Source: JAUNSR01 sp036655355
GTDB lineage: Bacteria; Bacteroidota; Bacteroidia; Bacteroidales; JAUNSR01
DNA length: 64,000 nucleotides
Direction of reading: 5' to 3'
Assembly (NCBI GenBank): GCA_036655355.1
Contig: JAVVQG010000011.1
Location: 1-64,000, forward strand
Numbering within the stretch: position 1 is the first letter of the stretch; each line of letters starts with the position of its first letter. The position numbers and the translations under genes are program-made. The notes beneath the pieces are model-generated. The model saw only the letters and a program-made list of their open reading frames with translations, was not told the origin of the DNA and did no database searches. Of the stretch, positions 53,711 to 61,764 are shown in pieces.

Positions 53711-54742
53711 ATGCGAACTCCACTTGCTCTTCTCTTTCTGATTCTGGCTTTGAAGGTAAACCCTCAAAATTCGATGCGTGTGATGTTTTGGAATGTCGAA
53801 AATCTATTTGATTGCATCGATGATCCTGAGAAAGAAGATGATGAATTCTTACCTTCCTCTCCTCGACATTGGACCTTCTTTCGTTACCGTCAAAAGTTGA
53901 TAAACGTCTCAAAAGTAATTATGGCTGTGGGAGAAGGGGAAATCCCGGCACTTGTAGGGATGTGCGAAGTGGAAAACGACACGGTGATGGAAGATTTGCT
54001 TCGGCTCACCCCTCTCGGTAAATTGGGATATCGTTATTACATCACCGCTTCGCCGGATCGCAGGGGAATTAATGTTGCCTTACTCTATAAAAGAGACCGT
54101 TTTCGGCCACTTTCACGAAATGATATCAGGATAGAGATGCCGGGGAAACGACGTCCGACACGAGATATCCTGCACATTACGGGATTAATTCCTTCTCTCG
54201 ACACACTTGATTTATTCATCTGCCATTTTCCCTCCCGCAGTGGGGGCGAAAAAGAAAGTCGACCTGCCAGAAACGCTGCAAAAAAGAGATTACGCGAAGT
54301 TATCAACCGTGTTCATAACATAAGAAGCAAACCCCTCTCCATCATTATGGGAGATTTGAATGATTATCCCGAAACCCTTGATTTATCAGGCGATTTAGAG
54401 TTATCCACCCTTGTTGATAAACCTGTTGATAACTTTTTAATAAACTTAGTTAACGATAACCTTTACGCACTCATGCAGCTACTTCCCAAAAATGAAAAAG
54501 GGAGTCACAAATACGACGGTTCTTGGGGATATCTGGATCACTTCATTGTCAACGGAACGCTTCTCAATCAGAATATTTCCCCTTCGATTCGAAATTGGGG
54601 TCTCTTCTCGGCTCCTTTTTTATTGACTGACGATACGAAACACTTCGGGAAAAGACCCAAGCGAACATTTTATGGTTATAGATATGAAGGAGGCTACAGC
54701 GATCACCTTCCTATTAAGACGGATATATGGTGGGAAGAGTAA
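53711..54742 (+). CDS. Secreted endonuclease/exonuclease/phosphatase family protein
   Basis: 343 residues with a Sec signal (LALLFLILALKVNPQ). EEP-fold motifs: VMFWNVENLFD, GMCEVEND, GDLNDYPE, and the C-terminal GYSDHLPIKTDIW with the catalytic Asp-His. The family includes metal-dependent nucleases and phosphodiesterases; substrate unknown. It is divergent from the ECF sigma gene. Its location is periplasmic or secreted. Confidence 0.85.
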   Translation: MRTPLALLFLILALKVNPQNSMRVMFWNVENLFDCIDDPEKEDDEFLPSSPRHWTFFRYRQKLINVSKVIMAVGEGEIPALVGMCEVENDTVMEDLLRLTPLGKLGYRYYITASPDRRGINVALLYKRDRFRPLSRNDIRIEMPGKRRPTRDILHITGLIPSLDTLDLFICHFPSRSGGEKESRPARNAAKKRLREVINRVHNIRSKPLSIIMGDLNDYPETLDLSGDLELSTLVDKPVDNFLINLVNDNLYALMQLLPKNEKGSHKYDGSWGYLDHFIVNGTLLNQNISPSIRNWGLFSAPFLLTDDTKHFGKRPKRTFYGYRYEGGYSDHLPIKTDIWWEE

Positions 54743-54746
54743 GAAC

Positions 54747-54792
54747 AAAAAAAGCCCCTTATCCGCTATCAAGAGCAGAAAGGAGCTTTTTT
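54747..54792. terminator. Bidirectional terminator
   Basis: A-rich AAAAAGCccCTT and AAGGaGCTTTTTT arms with an 18-base loop, between convergent genes. Confidence 0.8.
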
Positions 54793-54848
54793 ATAATTTA
54801 TTTCGGGTTACCCCGCCTCTAATAAATATCTTTTGCGATATCGACCTT

Positions 54849-56168
54849 TTAGAATGAGTAAGATAGACCTAGTGTCGGAGAGAATGCCGAAGTCGTGTAA
54901 TGGCCCTCGAACGGAGGTTCCTCTTTTCCAGTCAGCAAATTCTTCATCGGATAAGTTCCGTCGTTTCCTAGACCGGCAACATACAAAGCTGCAAAATCGA
55001 TTGAGAACCCTTTGAACGGTTTGAAGCTGAATCCTATGGATGTTCCGATCTTATCCATACCCGGAGTTTCAGGATTGTATAAATCGGTATCCACCGGAGT
55101 CTGGTCGTAATAAATACCGGCACGGACATCAAAACGCGGCGTCAAAGCGTACTGTGCACCTAGGCGAACGGCCATAGATGATTTGTAGTTTTTCTCCAGG
55201 TTCTGATTAAACATCTGAATATCCGCCTCATTGAAATTCACATTCAGGAAGTCATACGCTTTCCAGCCAACCATCTGAACATTCATTGCGATTTCCAACC
55301 CGCTGATCGGGCGGTAAGAAGCGCCGACTGTTAGGTTTGCAGGCAATGGAAGTTCCGAACTGAATGTTCCCTGATCCAATTTTGGCAATGCGGCACCGAT
55401 TACAGGTAGATTTTCAATCAATTGCTGTATTTTTTCGCTTGAGTAACGAAGAGAAGCTTCTCCGCTTGTTACCTTCATTTTGATTTTCGAACGATAAGAC
55501 GCACCTAAGCTCCACTGATCATTCACATCCCAAAGCACACCCACGTTAAATCCGGCTCTCACCTTTGATTTACCTTTCAGTCTTACCGAAGCAAGAGCAA
55601 CATCAGGTGATACCCCCAACTGAGGATAAGCATTTGACATCAACAACGCTTTAGAGAGATCCACGTTACCGTATGCGATCATCGCCCCGGCTCCCACTGA
55701 GAAGTTATCCAAAACTTTCCACGCAATGGTGGGCTGCAAAGAGAAGGCCTTCAGTGAGATGCTCTGCACCAAATTAGCCCCGCGCCAGTTATCACCCCAG
55801 TTCATGCCACTTCCGTAAGGAGTAGTCAGGGCGATACCTGCTTTCAAGTTATCGTATACACGAAAACCGGCATACATATACATCGGTGTACTTACATCGT
55901 TATCTGAATGATGTTTGTAATCTTTTGCCGTATTTTCATAAGTTGCCTTAGCAAACACCCCGGATGCTCCGACTGAGAAATCAGCCGTCCCCTCCATAAA
56001 TGCCATACCGGCAGGATTAAAATGCATACTCTCAGCACCTAACTTCATCGCCGTACCGACATGACCCATACCGGCTTGTTTGGCACTCAACAGATTCACT
56101 TGATACCCCTCTGCAAATGAGGCTGCGCTCATCAGTGAGGCCAGGGAAAGCAATGTTAATTTCTTCAT
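54849..56168 (-). CDS. OmpP1/FadL family outer-membrane transport protein
   Basis: 439 residues from ATG 56168 with signal LTLLSLASLMSAASFAEG. The FadL-type N-terminal hatch (QAGMGHVGTAMKLGAESMHFNPAGMAFM) and beta-barrel strands ending in TLGLSYSF are seen. The family transports hydrophobic molecules such as fatty acids. An upstream ATG at 56231 is rejected, as the -7 box lies between the two starts. It is monocistronic, with a shared terminator. Confidence 0.92.
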   Translation of the reverse strand: MKKLTLLSLASLMSAASFAEGYQVNLLSAKQAGMGHVGTAMKLGAESMHFNPAGMAFMEGTADFSVGASGVFAKATYENTAKDYKHHSDNDVSTPMYMYAGFRVYDNLKAGIALTTPYGSGMNWGDNWRGANLVQSISLKAFSLQPTIAWKVLDNFSVGAGAMIAYGNVDLSKALLMSNAYPQLGVSPDVALASVRLKGKSKVRAGFNVGVLWDVNDQWSLGASYRSKIKMKVTSGEASLRYSSEKIQQLIENLPVIGAALPKLDQGTFSSELPLPANLTVGASYRPISGLEIAMNVQMVGWKAYDFLNVNFNEADIQMFNQNLEKNYKSSMAVRLGAQYALTPRFDVRAGIYYDQTPVDTDLYNPETPGMDKIGTSIGFSFKPFKGFSIDFAALYVAGLGNDGTYPMKNLLTGKEEPPFEGHYTTSAFSPTLGLSYSF

Positions 56169-56197
56169 TTTTGCGTTTCTATTGTTAATTTTCGGCA

Positions 56198-56205
56198 CAA
56201 ATATA
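56198..56205 (-). promoter_or_regulatory. -7 box TATATTTG for OmpP1 gene
   Basis: Exact TAnnTTTG match on the minus strand, 29 bases from ATG 56168 and downstream of the rejected start at 56231. Confidence 0.6.
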
Positions 56206-56290
56206 ATCAATGTGCGCAAATACAAGCACACTAATTGAAATTTTGTGCAAACCTTTTACAGATTCATTAATAGATTTAAAACATTCGAAA

Positions 56291-56322
56291 GTTGTACGGG
56301 TTCAAAAAACAAGTTACTTTTG
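56291..56322 (+). promoter_or_regulatory. Promoter for yhhQ-queF
   Basis: GTTG (56291-56294), a 20-base spacer and TACTTTTG (56315-56322): a good TTTG-N20-TAnnTTTG promoter. Transcription near 56329 would give a leader of about 84 nt. Confidence 0.65.
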
Positions 56323-56338
56323 TATCGTTATTAAACCC

Positions 56339-56376
56339 GGGATCATCCTGTTTATTATGCGAAATAAACAGATCCC
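56339..56376 (+). other. Leader hairpin abutting riboswitch
   Basis: GGGAT (56339-56343) and CTGTTTAT (56348-56355) pair with ATAAACAG (56364-56371) and ATCCC (56372-56376), with a CATC bulge and an 8-base loop. It ends at the base before riboswitch helix P1, so the two could stack coaxially. Confidence 0.7.
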
Positions 56377-56407
56377 CGTGTGCTTGGTCAACCACGTAAA
56401 AAACAAG
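56377..56407 (+). promoter_or_regulatory. preQ1-I riboswitch
   Basis: P1 CGTG (56377-56380) / CACG (56393-56396) closes a 12-base loop TGCTTGGTCAAC (56381-56392). A tail TAAAAAACAAG (56397-56407) follows. Loop CTTG (56383-56386) pairs with tail CAAG (56404-56407), giving the H-type pseudoknot of preQ1-I. As in that class, the loop begins with U, its last base before P1 is C (the ligand-pairing base), and the linker is A-rich. The pseudoknot ends 5 bases before the yhhQ ATG, so ligand binding should block translation initiation. The genes controlled, a preQ transporter and QueF, are classic preQ1 regulon members. P1 is only 4 bp, one short of the Bacillus form. Confidence 0.75.
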
Positions 56408-56412
56408 AATTT

Positions 56413-57093
56413 ATGAAACAAAAAGTCAGCGTACCATTTATGGTCGTGGGCATACTCTTTTGCGTATGCCTTATCCTCGCAAACTTTCTGGAGAGCAAAC
56501 TCATCCAGATCGGTCCTATCCAGGCCACAGCCGGCCTGATTGTTTTTCCAATCGCCTACATCATCAATGACTGTATCGCCGAAGTATGGGGGTATAAGAA
56601 AGCGCGTCTGATCATTTGGGCCGGATTTCTTATGAACTTCTTTGCCGTAGGTGTGGCACAGTTGGCAATCGCTTTACCGAGTGCTCCGTATTACGAAGGA
56701 CAGGATGCATTTGCCTCTGTATTCGGTGCAACCCTTCGCATCGCCATCGCCAGTTTCATTGCATTCCTCGTAGGTTCGTTCCTAAACGCTTTTGTGATGA
56801 GCAAGATGAAAGTTGCCACCAAAGGAAAAGGTTTCGGTTACCGTGCCGTTCTCTCAACCTTGATTGGAGAAAGTGCCGATTCACTGATCTTCTTCCCGAT
56901 CGCTTTTGCGGGAATCATTCCTTTCGAAGAGCTGTTGATTCTTATCGGAACCCAAGCCGTACTAAAAACCCTTTATGAAATTATCATTCTTCCTGTTACT
57001 TACCGTGTGGTGAAATATGTGAAGAAGGTAGACGGCAGCGATGTGTACGATGAGAATATCTCTTACAACGTATTGAAACTGCAGGACGTTTAA
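56413..57093 (+). CDS. yhhQ: Queuosine precursor transporter (YhhQ/COG1738)
   Basis: 226 residues from ATG 56413 with about six membrane helices (VPFMVVGILFCVCLILANFLESK; QATAGLIVFPIAYIINDCIAEVWGYKKAR, the family signature). It imports the queuosine precursors preQ0/preQ1. A GTG at 56380 would extend the ORF but lies inside the riboswitch and is rejected. It is followed by queF after 22 bases, in one operon under the preQ1 riboswitch. Confidence 0.94.
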   Translation: MKQKVSVPFMVVGILFCVCLILANFLESKLIQIGPIQATAGLIVFPIAYIINDCIAEVWGYKKARLIIWAGFLMNFFAVGVAQLAIALPSAPYYEGQDAFASVFGATLRIAIASFIAFLVGSFLNAFVMSKMKVATKGKGFGYRAVLSTLIGESADSLIFFPIAFAGIIPFEELLILIGTQAVLKTLYEIIILPVTYRVVKYVKKVDGSDVYDENISYNVLKLQDV

Positions 57094-57115
57094 TTAATCA
57101 CTCATCTTTTTTATT

Positions 57116-57571
57116 ATGCATAATCCAGAAGCTTCTCTTACCCTTTTGGGAAAGAAAACGGAATACAAACAAGATTACGCTCCCGAAGTGTTGGAGGCGT
57201 TCGAAAACAAACACCAGGAGAACGACTATTGGGTAAAATTCAATTGCCCGGAGTTCACCAGTCTTTGTCCCATTACAGGTCAACCTGACTTTGCGACCAT
57301 CGTTATCAGTTACATCCCCGATGTAAGAATGGTGGAAAGCAAAAGTCTGAAACTCTATCTTTTCTCGTTTCGCAATCACGGAGGATTTCATGAAGATTGC
57401 GTCAACCTCATCATGAAAGATCTAATCGCCTTGATGGATCCAAAATACATTGAGGTAACGGGTATTTTCACTCCGCGCGGCGGTATCGCGATTCACCCGT
57501 ATGCCAATTATGGTCGTCCGGGAACGGATTTCGAAAAAATGGCCCGCGAGCGTATGCTTCGACACGAGTAA
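57116..57571 (+). CDS. queF: NADPH-dependent 7-cyano-7-deazaguanine reductase (QueF)
   Basis: 151-residue short (type I, single-domain) QueF that reduces preQ0 to preQ1 in queuosine synthesis; cytoplasmic tunnelling-fold enzyme. The active-site Cys is in FTSLCPITGQPDF, the QueF motif is VESKSLKLYLFSFRNHGG, and HEDC follows. It is the second gene of the yhhQ-queF operon, so import and conversion of the same intermediates are co-regulated. Confidence 0.96.
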   Translation: MHNPEASLTLLGKKTEYKQDYAPEVLEAFENKHQENDYWVKFNCPEFTSLCPITGQPDFATIVISYIPDVRMVESKSLKLYLFSFRNHGGFHEDCVNLIMKDLIALMDPKYIEVTGIFTPRGGIAIHPYANYGRPGTDFEKMARERMLRHE

Positions 57572-57573
57572 AA

Positions 57574-57599
57574 TCAGCTTATCAACTCAGCTTATCAAC
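57574..57599. repeat. 13-bp tandem duplication after queF
   Basis: TCAGCTTATCAAC occurs twice in perfect tandem (57574-57586, 57587-57599), starting 2 bases after the queF stop. Confidence 0.85.
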
Positions 57600-57641
57600 A
57601 ATGAACGATCGGCTTTGACCACCGATTGGTTTAATAATAAA

Positions 57642-57697
57642 AAATCCCCGGCTTTTTCTGTTCTCTTCAAACAGAAATCGCCGGGGATTTTATTTTG
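57642..57697. terminator. Bidirectional terminator queF/eno
   Basis: AAATCCCCGGC / GCCGGGGATTT outer stem and TTTCTGTT / AACAGAAA inner stem, with T-rich flanks on both strands. Confidence 0.93.
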
Positions 57698-57733
57698 TAT
57701 ACCTATTCAGGTAATACGGGTTGTGATTTTCAA

Positions 57734-59008
57734 TTAGATCTTATATCCATAAACGGCTACATCGCCTAATTCCTCTTCAATACGAAGCAACTGATTGTAT
57801 TTAGCCATACGGTCTGAGCGACTCAACGATCCGGTTTTAATCTGTCCGGCATTGGTTGCTACTGCAATATCGGCAATGGTTGCATCTTCTGTTTCACCCG
57901 AACGGTGTGAAATCACTGCGGTATAACCTGCACGCAATGCCATTTCGATGGCATTCAGCGTTTCAGTCAACGTACCGATCTGATTCACTTTGATCAAAAT
58001 GGAATTCGCGCAACCCATTTTGATACCTTTCTTAAGATATTCTACGTTGGTAACGAAAAGGTCGTCGCCCACCAACTGACATTTCTTACCAATCTTATCG
58101 GTCAATTCTTTCCATCCTTCCCAATCATCTTCAGCCATACCGTCTTCAATCGAATCGATCGGGTATTTACTGATCAGTTCGGCAAGATAATCAACCTGCT
58201 GTGCCGAAGTGAGTTTACGGCCTGCCGGACCTTCGAACTTGGAATAATCATAGATTCCATTCTTATAGAATTCAGAAGAAGCACAGTCCAATCCCAAAGT
58301 AATGTCTTTACCCGGCTCGTATCCGGCAGCCTTGATTGCGGTCAGAATGGTTTCTAGCGCATCTTCGGTTCCGTTCAACTTCGGAGCAAATCCGCCTTCG
58401 TCGCCCACTGCGGTACTTAAGCCGCGGTCATGCAACACCTTTTTCAAAGCGTGGAATACTTCGGTACCCATCCGCAATCCCTCTTTAAAAGAAGGAGCGC
58501 CAATCGGACGAATCATGAATTCCTGAAAAGCGATCGGAGCATCCGAGTGCGATCCGCCGTTAATGATATTCATCATCGGAACAGGCAATACATAGGTATT
58601 GCTTCCGCCGATATATCTATAAAGCGGAATATCCAAGTAGTTTGCTGCCGCACGTGCGCATGCGAGGGAAACGCCCAAAATGGCATTGGCTCCGAGTTTT
58701 GATTTGGTAGGTGTTCCGTCGAGCTCGATCAGCATCTTATCGATTTCAGTTTGTTCAAGGGCACTCATGCCAAAAAGAGCGGGTCCGATAATATCGTTTA
58801 CATTCTGTACGGCCTGTAAAACACCTTTTCCAAGATAACGCCCTTTATCTCCGTCACGAAGCTCCAACGCTTCATTGGCTCCGGTAGAAGCACCTGACGG
58901 AACTGCGGCGCGACCAAATGCACCTGATGACAACAATACATCCACCTCTACGGTTGGGTTACCTCTTGAATCGAGAATTTCACGTCCCGTTACTTTAACT
59001 ATTTCCAT
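57734..59008 (-). CDS. eno: Enolase
   Basis: 424-residue glycolytic enzyme converting 2-phosphoglycerate to PEP. The signature SILIKVNQIGTLTET, the metal ligands in LGLDCASSEFY, SIEDGMAEDDW and VGDDLFVTN, and the substrate loop SHRSGETEDATIADI are all present. Normal length, cytoplasmic. It converges with queF at the shared terminator and is divergent from dnaX. Confidence 0.98.
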   Translation of the reverse strand: MEIVKVTGREILDSRGNPTVEVDVLLSSGAFGRAAVPSGASTGANEALELRDGDKGRYLGKGVLQAVQNVNDIIGPALFGMSALEQTEIDKMLIELDGTPTKSKLGANAILGVSLACARAAANYLDIPLYRYIGGSNTYVLPVPMMNIINGGSHSDAPIAFQEFMIRPIGAPSFKEGLRMGTEVFHALKKVLHDRGLSTAVGDEGGFAPKLNGTEDALETILTAIKAAGYEPGKDITLGLDCASSEFYKNGIYDYSKFEGPAGRKLTSAQQVDYLAELISKYPIDSIEDGMAEDDWEGWKELTDKIGKKCQLVGDDLFVTNVEYLKKGIKMGCANSILIKVNQIGTLTETLNAIEMALRAGYTAVISHRSGETEDATIADIAVATNAGQIKTGSLSRSDRMAKYNQLLRIEEELGDVAVYGYKI

Positions 59009-59145
59009 AATCTAATGATTTGATTGTGACACATTATTAACTAATAACAAAATGCGGGGTTATTAGTTTACGGCAACCGCTTCAAAACTTTGATAATAAA
59101 CGCAAACACGCTTGGAAGGCCTCTTTATATTAAGGGAGAAATGAT

Positions 59146-59153
59146 TATATTTG
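59146..59153 (+). promoter_or_regulatory. -7 box TATATTTG for dnaX
   Basis: Exact TAnnTTTG match 42 bases before the dnaX ATG. Confidence 0.58.
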
Positions 59154-59195
59154 TCCTGTAACTATCTCAATTCACGTAATTCAATCCCCTGCTAA

Positions 59196-61043
59196 ATGGA
59201 GAATTATATCGTTTCAGCCCGCAAATACCGTCCCTCAACCTTTCAATCCGTTGTTGGACAAAAAGCGCTGACTCAGACACTAAAAAATGCAATCAACAGC
59301 AACAAGCTGGCGCATGCCTACCTGTTCTGCGGTCCCCGCGGAGTGGGAAAAACCTCGTGTGCCCGCATCTTTGCCAAAACGATCAACTGTCTGACCCCTA
59401 CCGCATCCGGCGAGGCCTGCAACGAATGTGAATCGTGTAAAGCTTTTAACGAGCAGCGCTCTTACAACATACACGAGTTGGATGCGGCGTCGAACAACTC
59501 GGTCGACGATATCCGCGATCTGATCGCCCAAGTTCAGATTCCCCCACAAATCGGGAAATACAAGGTATTCATCATTGATGAGGTACACATGTTATCTGCG
59601 GCCGCTTTCAATGCTTTTCTAAAGACATTGGAAGAGCCTCCGCATCATGCGATCTTTATTCTGGCCACAACGGAGAAGCACAAATTGCTTCCGACCATTC
59701 TATCTCGTTGCCAAATCTACGATTTCAATCGCATCTCTCCCCGCGATACCGTTGAGCATCTGATGTATGTGGCTTCGCAGGAAGGTATTACCGTGGATCC
59801 GCAGGCATTGGGAATCATCGCACAGAAAGCCGACGGCGGAATGCGCGATGCCTTGTCGATCTTTGACCAGGTGGTGAGTTTTACGGGTGGTAACCTCACT
59901 TACCAGGCGGTAATCGACAACTTGAACGTACTTGATTACGAATATTATTTTCGGGTAGTGGATGCTTTTCTGGAAAACAGCGTTTCGAAAGCACTCCTGA
60001 TCCTGAACGACATCATCTCCAAAGGATTCGATCCGCAACATTTCATTACCGGATTGAGCAGTCACCTGCGTGAGGTAATGGTGAGCAAAGACCCCGTTAC
60101 CCTTCCCCTCGTGGAGGCCGGCCAGGAAGTTGCGCTACGTTATCACGAACAAGGAAAGAAGTGTTCGAACCCGTTCCTGTATAAGGCGATTGAGATCAGC
60201 AACGAATGCGATCTCAATTACCGTGCTAGTCGCAACAAAAGGCTACTGGTAGAGATCGCCTTGATCCGGATCTCGCAACTTACCGCGCCACAAACCGTAC
60301 AGGGAATGCCGGAAGGTGCCGCTCCGCTTCAACGGATGACTCCGCAGCAGCCCCAACCGCAGCAACAACCGCAACAGGCGAACCAGCAGCATGTTCAGCA
60401 GACACAACAACCTGCAGCTGCTTATACCGCTCCCGGGCAACAGCCCCAACCGGCACAGCAACCGCAGCAATTCGCTCAGCAGCAACCGCAGCAATTCGCT
60501 CAGCAACCGGCAGCACAGTCTCAGAACGGAATTCCCCAAACTCCGGTCAGCGTCCCCCCCTCTCCGGCCCGGGGCGCCGTTAAGACGGGACTACCGGGTA
60601 TAAAGAACATCTCGATAAAGAAAGGCATTTCAAAAAGTAACGGCGACGCTCCGCGCGAACACCAAGAACTACAGGAGATGAACCAGCCGGTAGACGATGA
60701 GAAGTTGCGTCAAGCATGGGTTTCTTTCACAAAGACAATCCCCACCGAGGCTATTCTTGTGAATACCATGTTGGCTTGTCGCCCGGTACTGACCTCCACA
60801 ACCGATTTCGAGATCGTAGTGGAGAACCCCGAACAGGTAGACCGCATCCGCAACAAGGGCGTCGACCTTCTTCACTACCTGCGCGTTACGCTTCAGAATT
60901 CACGGTTAATGATGACCGTACGTGAGAGTGAAAAGAATGAAAAACAGAAAGCGTTCAGTCAGCGAGACAAATACAACGCCATGCTTGAAGTGAATCCGGA
61001 CCTGACATTGCTCCGTGACACGTTCAACCTCGAGTTCGCCTAA
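59196..61043 (+). CDS. dnaX: DNA polymerase III subunits gamma/tau
   Basis: 615-residue clamp-loader ATPase. Walker A GPRGVGKTS, zinc cysteines in CLTPTASGEACNECESC, Walker B IIDEVHML, and sensor 1 LATTEKHK define the AAA+ part (about 1-365). Residues about 383-450 are a Gln/Pro/Ala linker with internal repeats (QQPQQFAQQ). The C-terminal segment (about 505-615) is the tau-like domain. I see no clear programmed frameshift for gamma but have not excluded one. Monocistronic. Confidence 0.96.
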   Translation: MENYIVSARKYRPSTFQSVVGQKALTQTLKNAINSNKLAHAYLFCGPRGVGKTSCARIFAKTINCLTPTASGEACNECESCKAFNEQRSYNIHELDAASNNSVDDIRDLIAQVQIPPQIGKYKVFIIDEVHMLSAAAFNAFLKTLEEPPHHAIFILATTEKHKLLPTILSRCQIYDFNRISPRDTVEHLMYVASQEGITVDPQALGIIAQKADGGMRDALSIFDQVVSFTGGNLTYQAVIDNLNVLDYEYYFRVVDAFLENSVSKALLILNDIISKGFDPQHFITGLSSHLREVMVSKDPVTLPLVEAGQEVALRYHEQGKKCSNPFLYKAIEISNECDLNYRASRNKRLLVEIALIRISQLTAPQTVQGMPEGAAPLQRMTPQQPQPQQQPQQANQQHVQQTQQPAAAYTAPGQQPQPAQQPQQFAQQQPQQFAQQPAAQSQNGIPQTPVSVPPSPARGAVKTGLPGIKNISIKKGISKSNGDAPREHQELQEMNQPVDDEKLRQAWVSFTKTIPTEAILVNTMLACRPVLTSTTDFEIVVENPEQVDRIRNKGVDLLHYLRVTLQNSRLMMTVRESEKNEKQKAFSQRDKYNAMLEVNPDLTLLRDTFNLEFA

Positions 61044-61074
61044 CTTGTAGATTACGATAAAACGATTATAAACG

Positions 61075-61117
61075 AACAGCCCCGCCTCCGTGATCGGAAG
61101 CGGGGCTGTTTATTTTG
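61075..61117. terminator. Bidirectional terminator dnaX/cdd
   Basis: AACAGCCCCGC / GCGGGGCTGTT outer stem with an inner TCC/GGA, followed by TATTTT on the plus strand. Confidence 0.92.
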
Positions 61118-61134
61118 CTTTCAGCGAAGGTGGA

Positions 61135-61611
61135 TTACAAATTAGCCTTACTGAAATATAAAGGAAGGATATCTTTGATCGAATCTACGATGTAAACCTG
61201 ATCCTTACCACAAAGAATCAATTCCATCGGCTCTCCTCCACGATCTTCCGTTTCAAGTATTACTTGACGACACGCTCCGCATGGCGCAACGCATTCGGCA
61301 ACGAAATCCCCTTTCGTACGGGCTGCTATCGCCAAACGTTTCACCGCTACATCGGGATATTTGCTGTTTGCAAAAAACAATGTGACACGCTCAGCACACA
61401 AACCGGATGGGTAAGCGGCATTTTCCTGGTTGTTCCCGGAAATAATTTCACCGTTGGCCAACTCTGCGGCTGCTCCCACGTGAAACTCAGAATAAGGAGC
61501 ATACGCTCTGAAGGTAGCTTCCTGTGCCTGTTCCGTTAACTTTTTTTGCTCGGGGGTCAACTCATCGTATCCACAAACTTTTATCTTTGTAGTGATATTT
61601 AGTTCTTTCAT
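61135..61611 (-). CDS. cdd: Cytidine deaminase
   Basis: 158-residue zinc enzyme that deaminates cytidine/deoxycytidine in pyrimidine salvage. The zinc ligands and catalytic Glu are in GLCAERVTLFFA and PCGACRQVI, and SEFHVGAAAELANGEIISGNNQENAAYPS binds substrate. It has its own -7 box and converges with dnaX. Confidence 0.95.
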   Translation of the reverse strand: MKELNITTKIKVCGYDELTPEQKKLTEQAQEATFRAYAPYSEFHVGAAAELANGEIISGNNQENAAYPSGLCAERVTLFFANSKYPDVAVKRLAIAARTKGDFVAECVAPCGACRQVILETEDRGGEPMELILCGKDQVYIVDSIKDILPLYFSKANL

Positions 61612-61697
61612 CTGAAAATTGTTTATTTTTTAGCATCAATGGAAGGGCAATCCGCACGATCAGCCGCGGAATCACTCCCTGTCATCTTTATATATCA

Positions 61698-61705
61698 CAA
61701 ATATA
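61698..61705 (-). promoter_or_regulatory. -7 box TATATTTG for cdd
   Basis: Exact TAnnTTTG match on the minus strand, 86 bases from the cdd ATG. Confidence 0.55.
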
Positions 61706-61764
61706 GCAAGTTTTCCACTTTCCCGATTTTAAGTTATGAAATTTAAGAAAACTCAATAATTAAT

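Noticed and set aside
56295..56312. A second preQ1-like element (TTCAAAAAACAAG)
   Set aside because: The A-rich tail is present, but there is no P1 helix or pairing loop, and it overlaps the promoter spacer.
56380..56412. GTG start for yhhQ at 56380
   Set aside because: It lies inside the riboswitch P1 helix, and the ATG at 56413 fits the family start.
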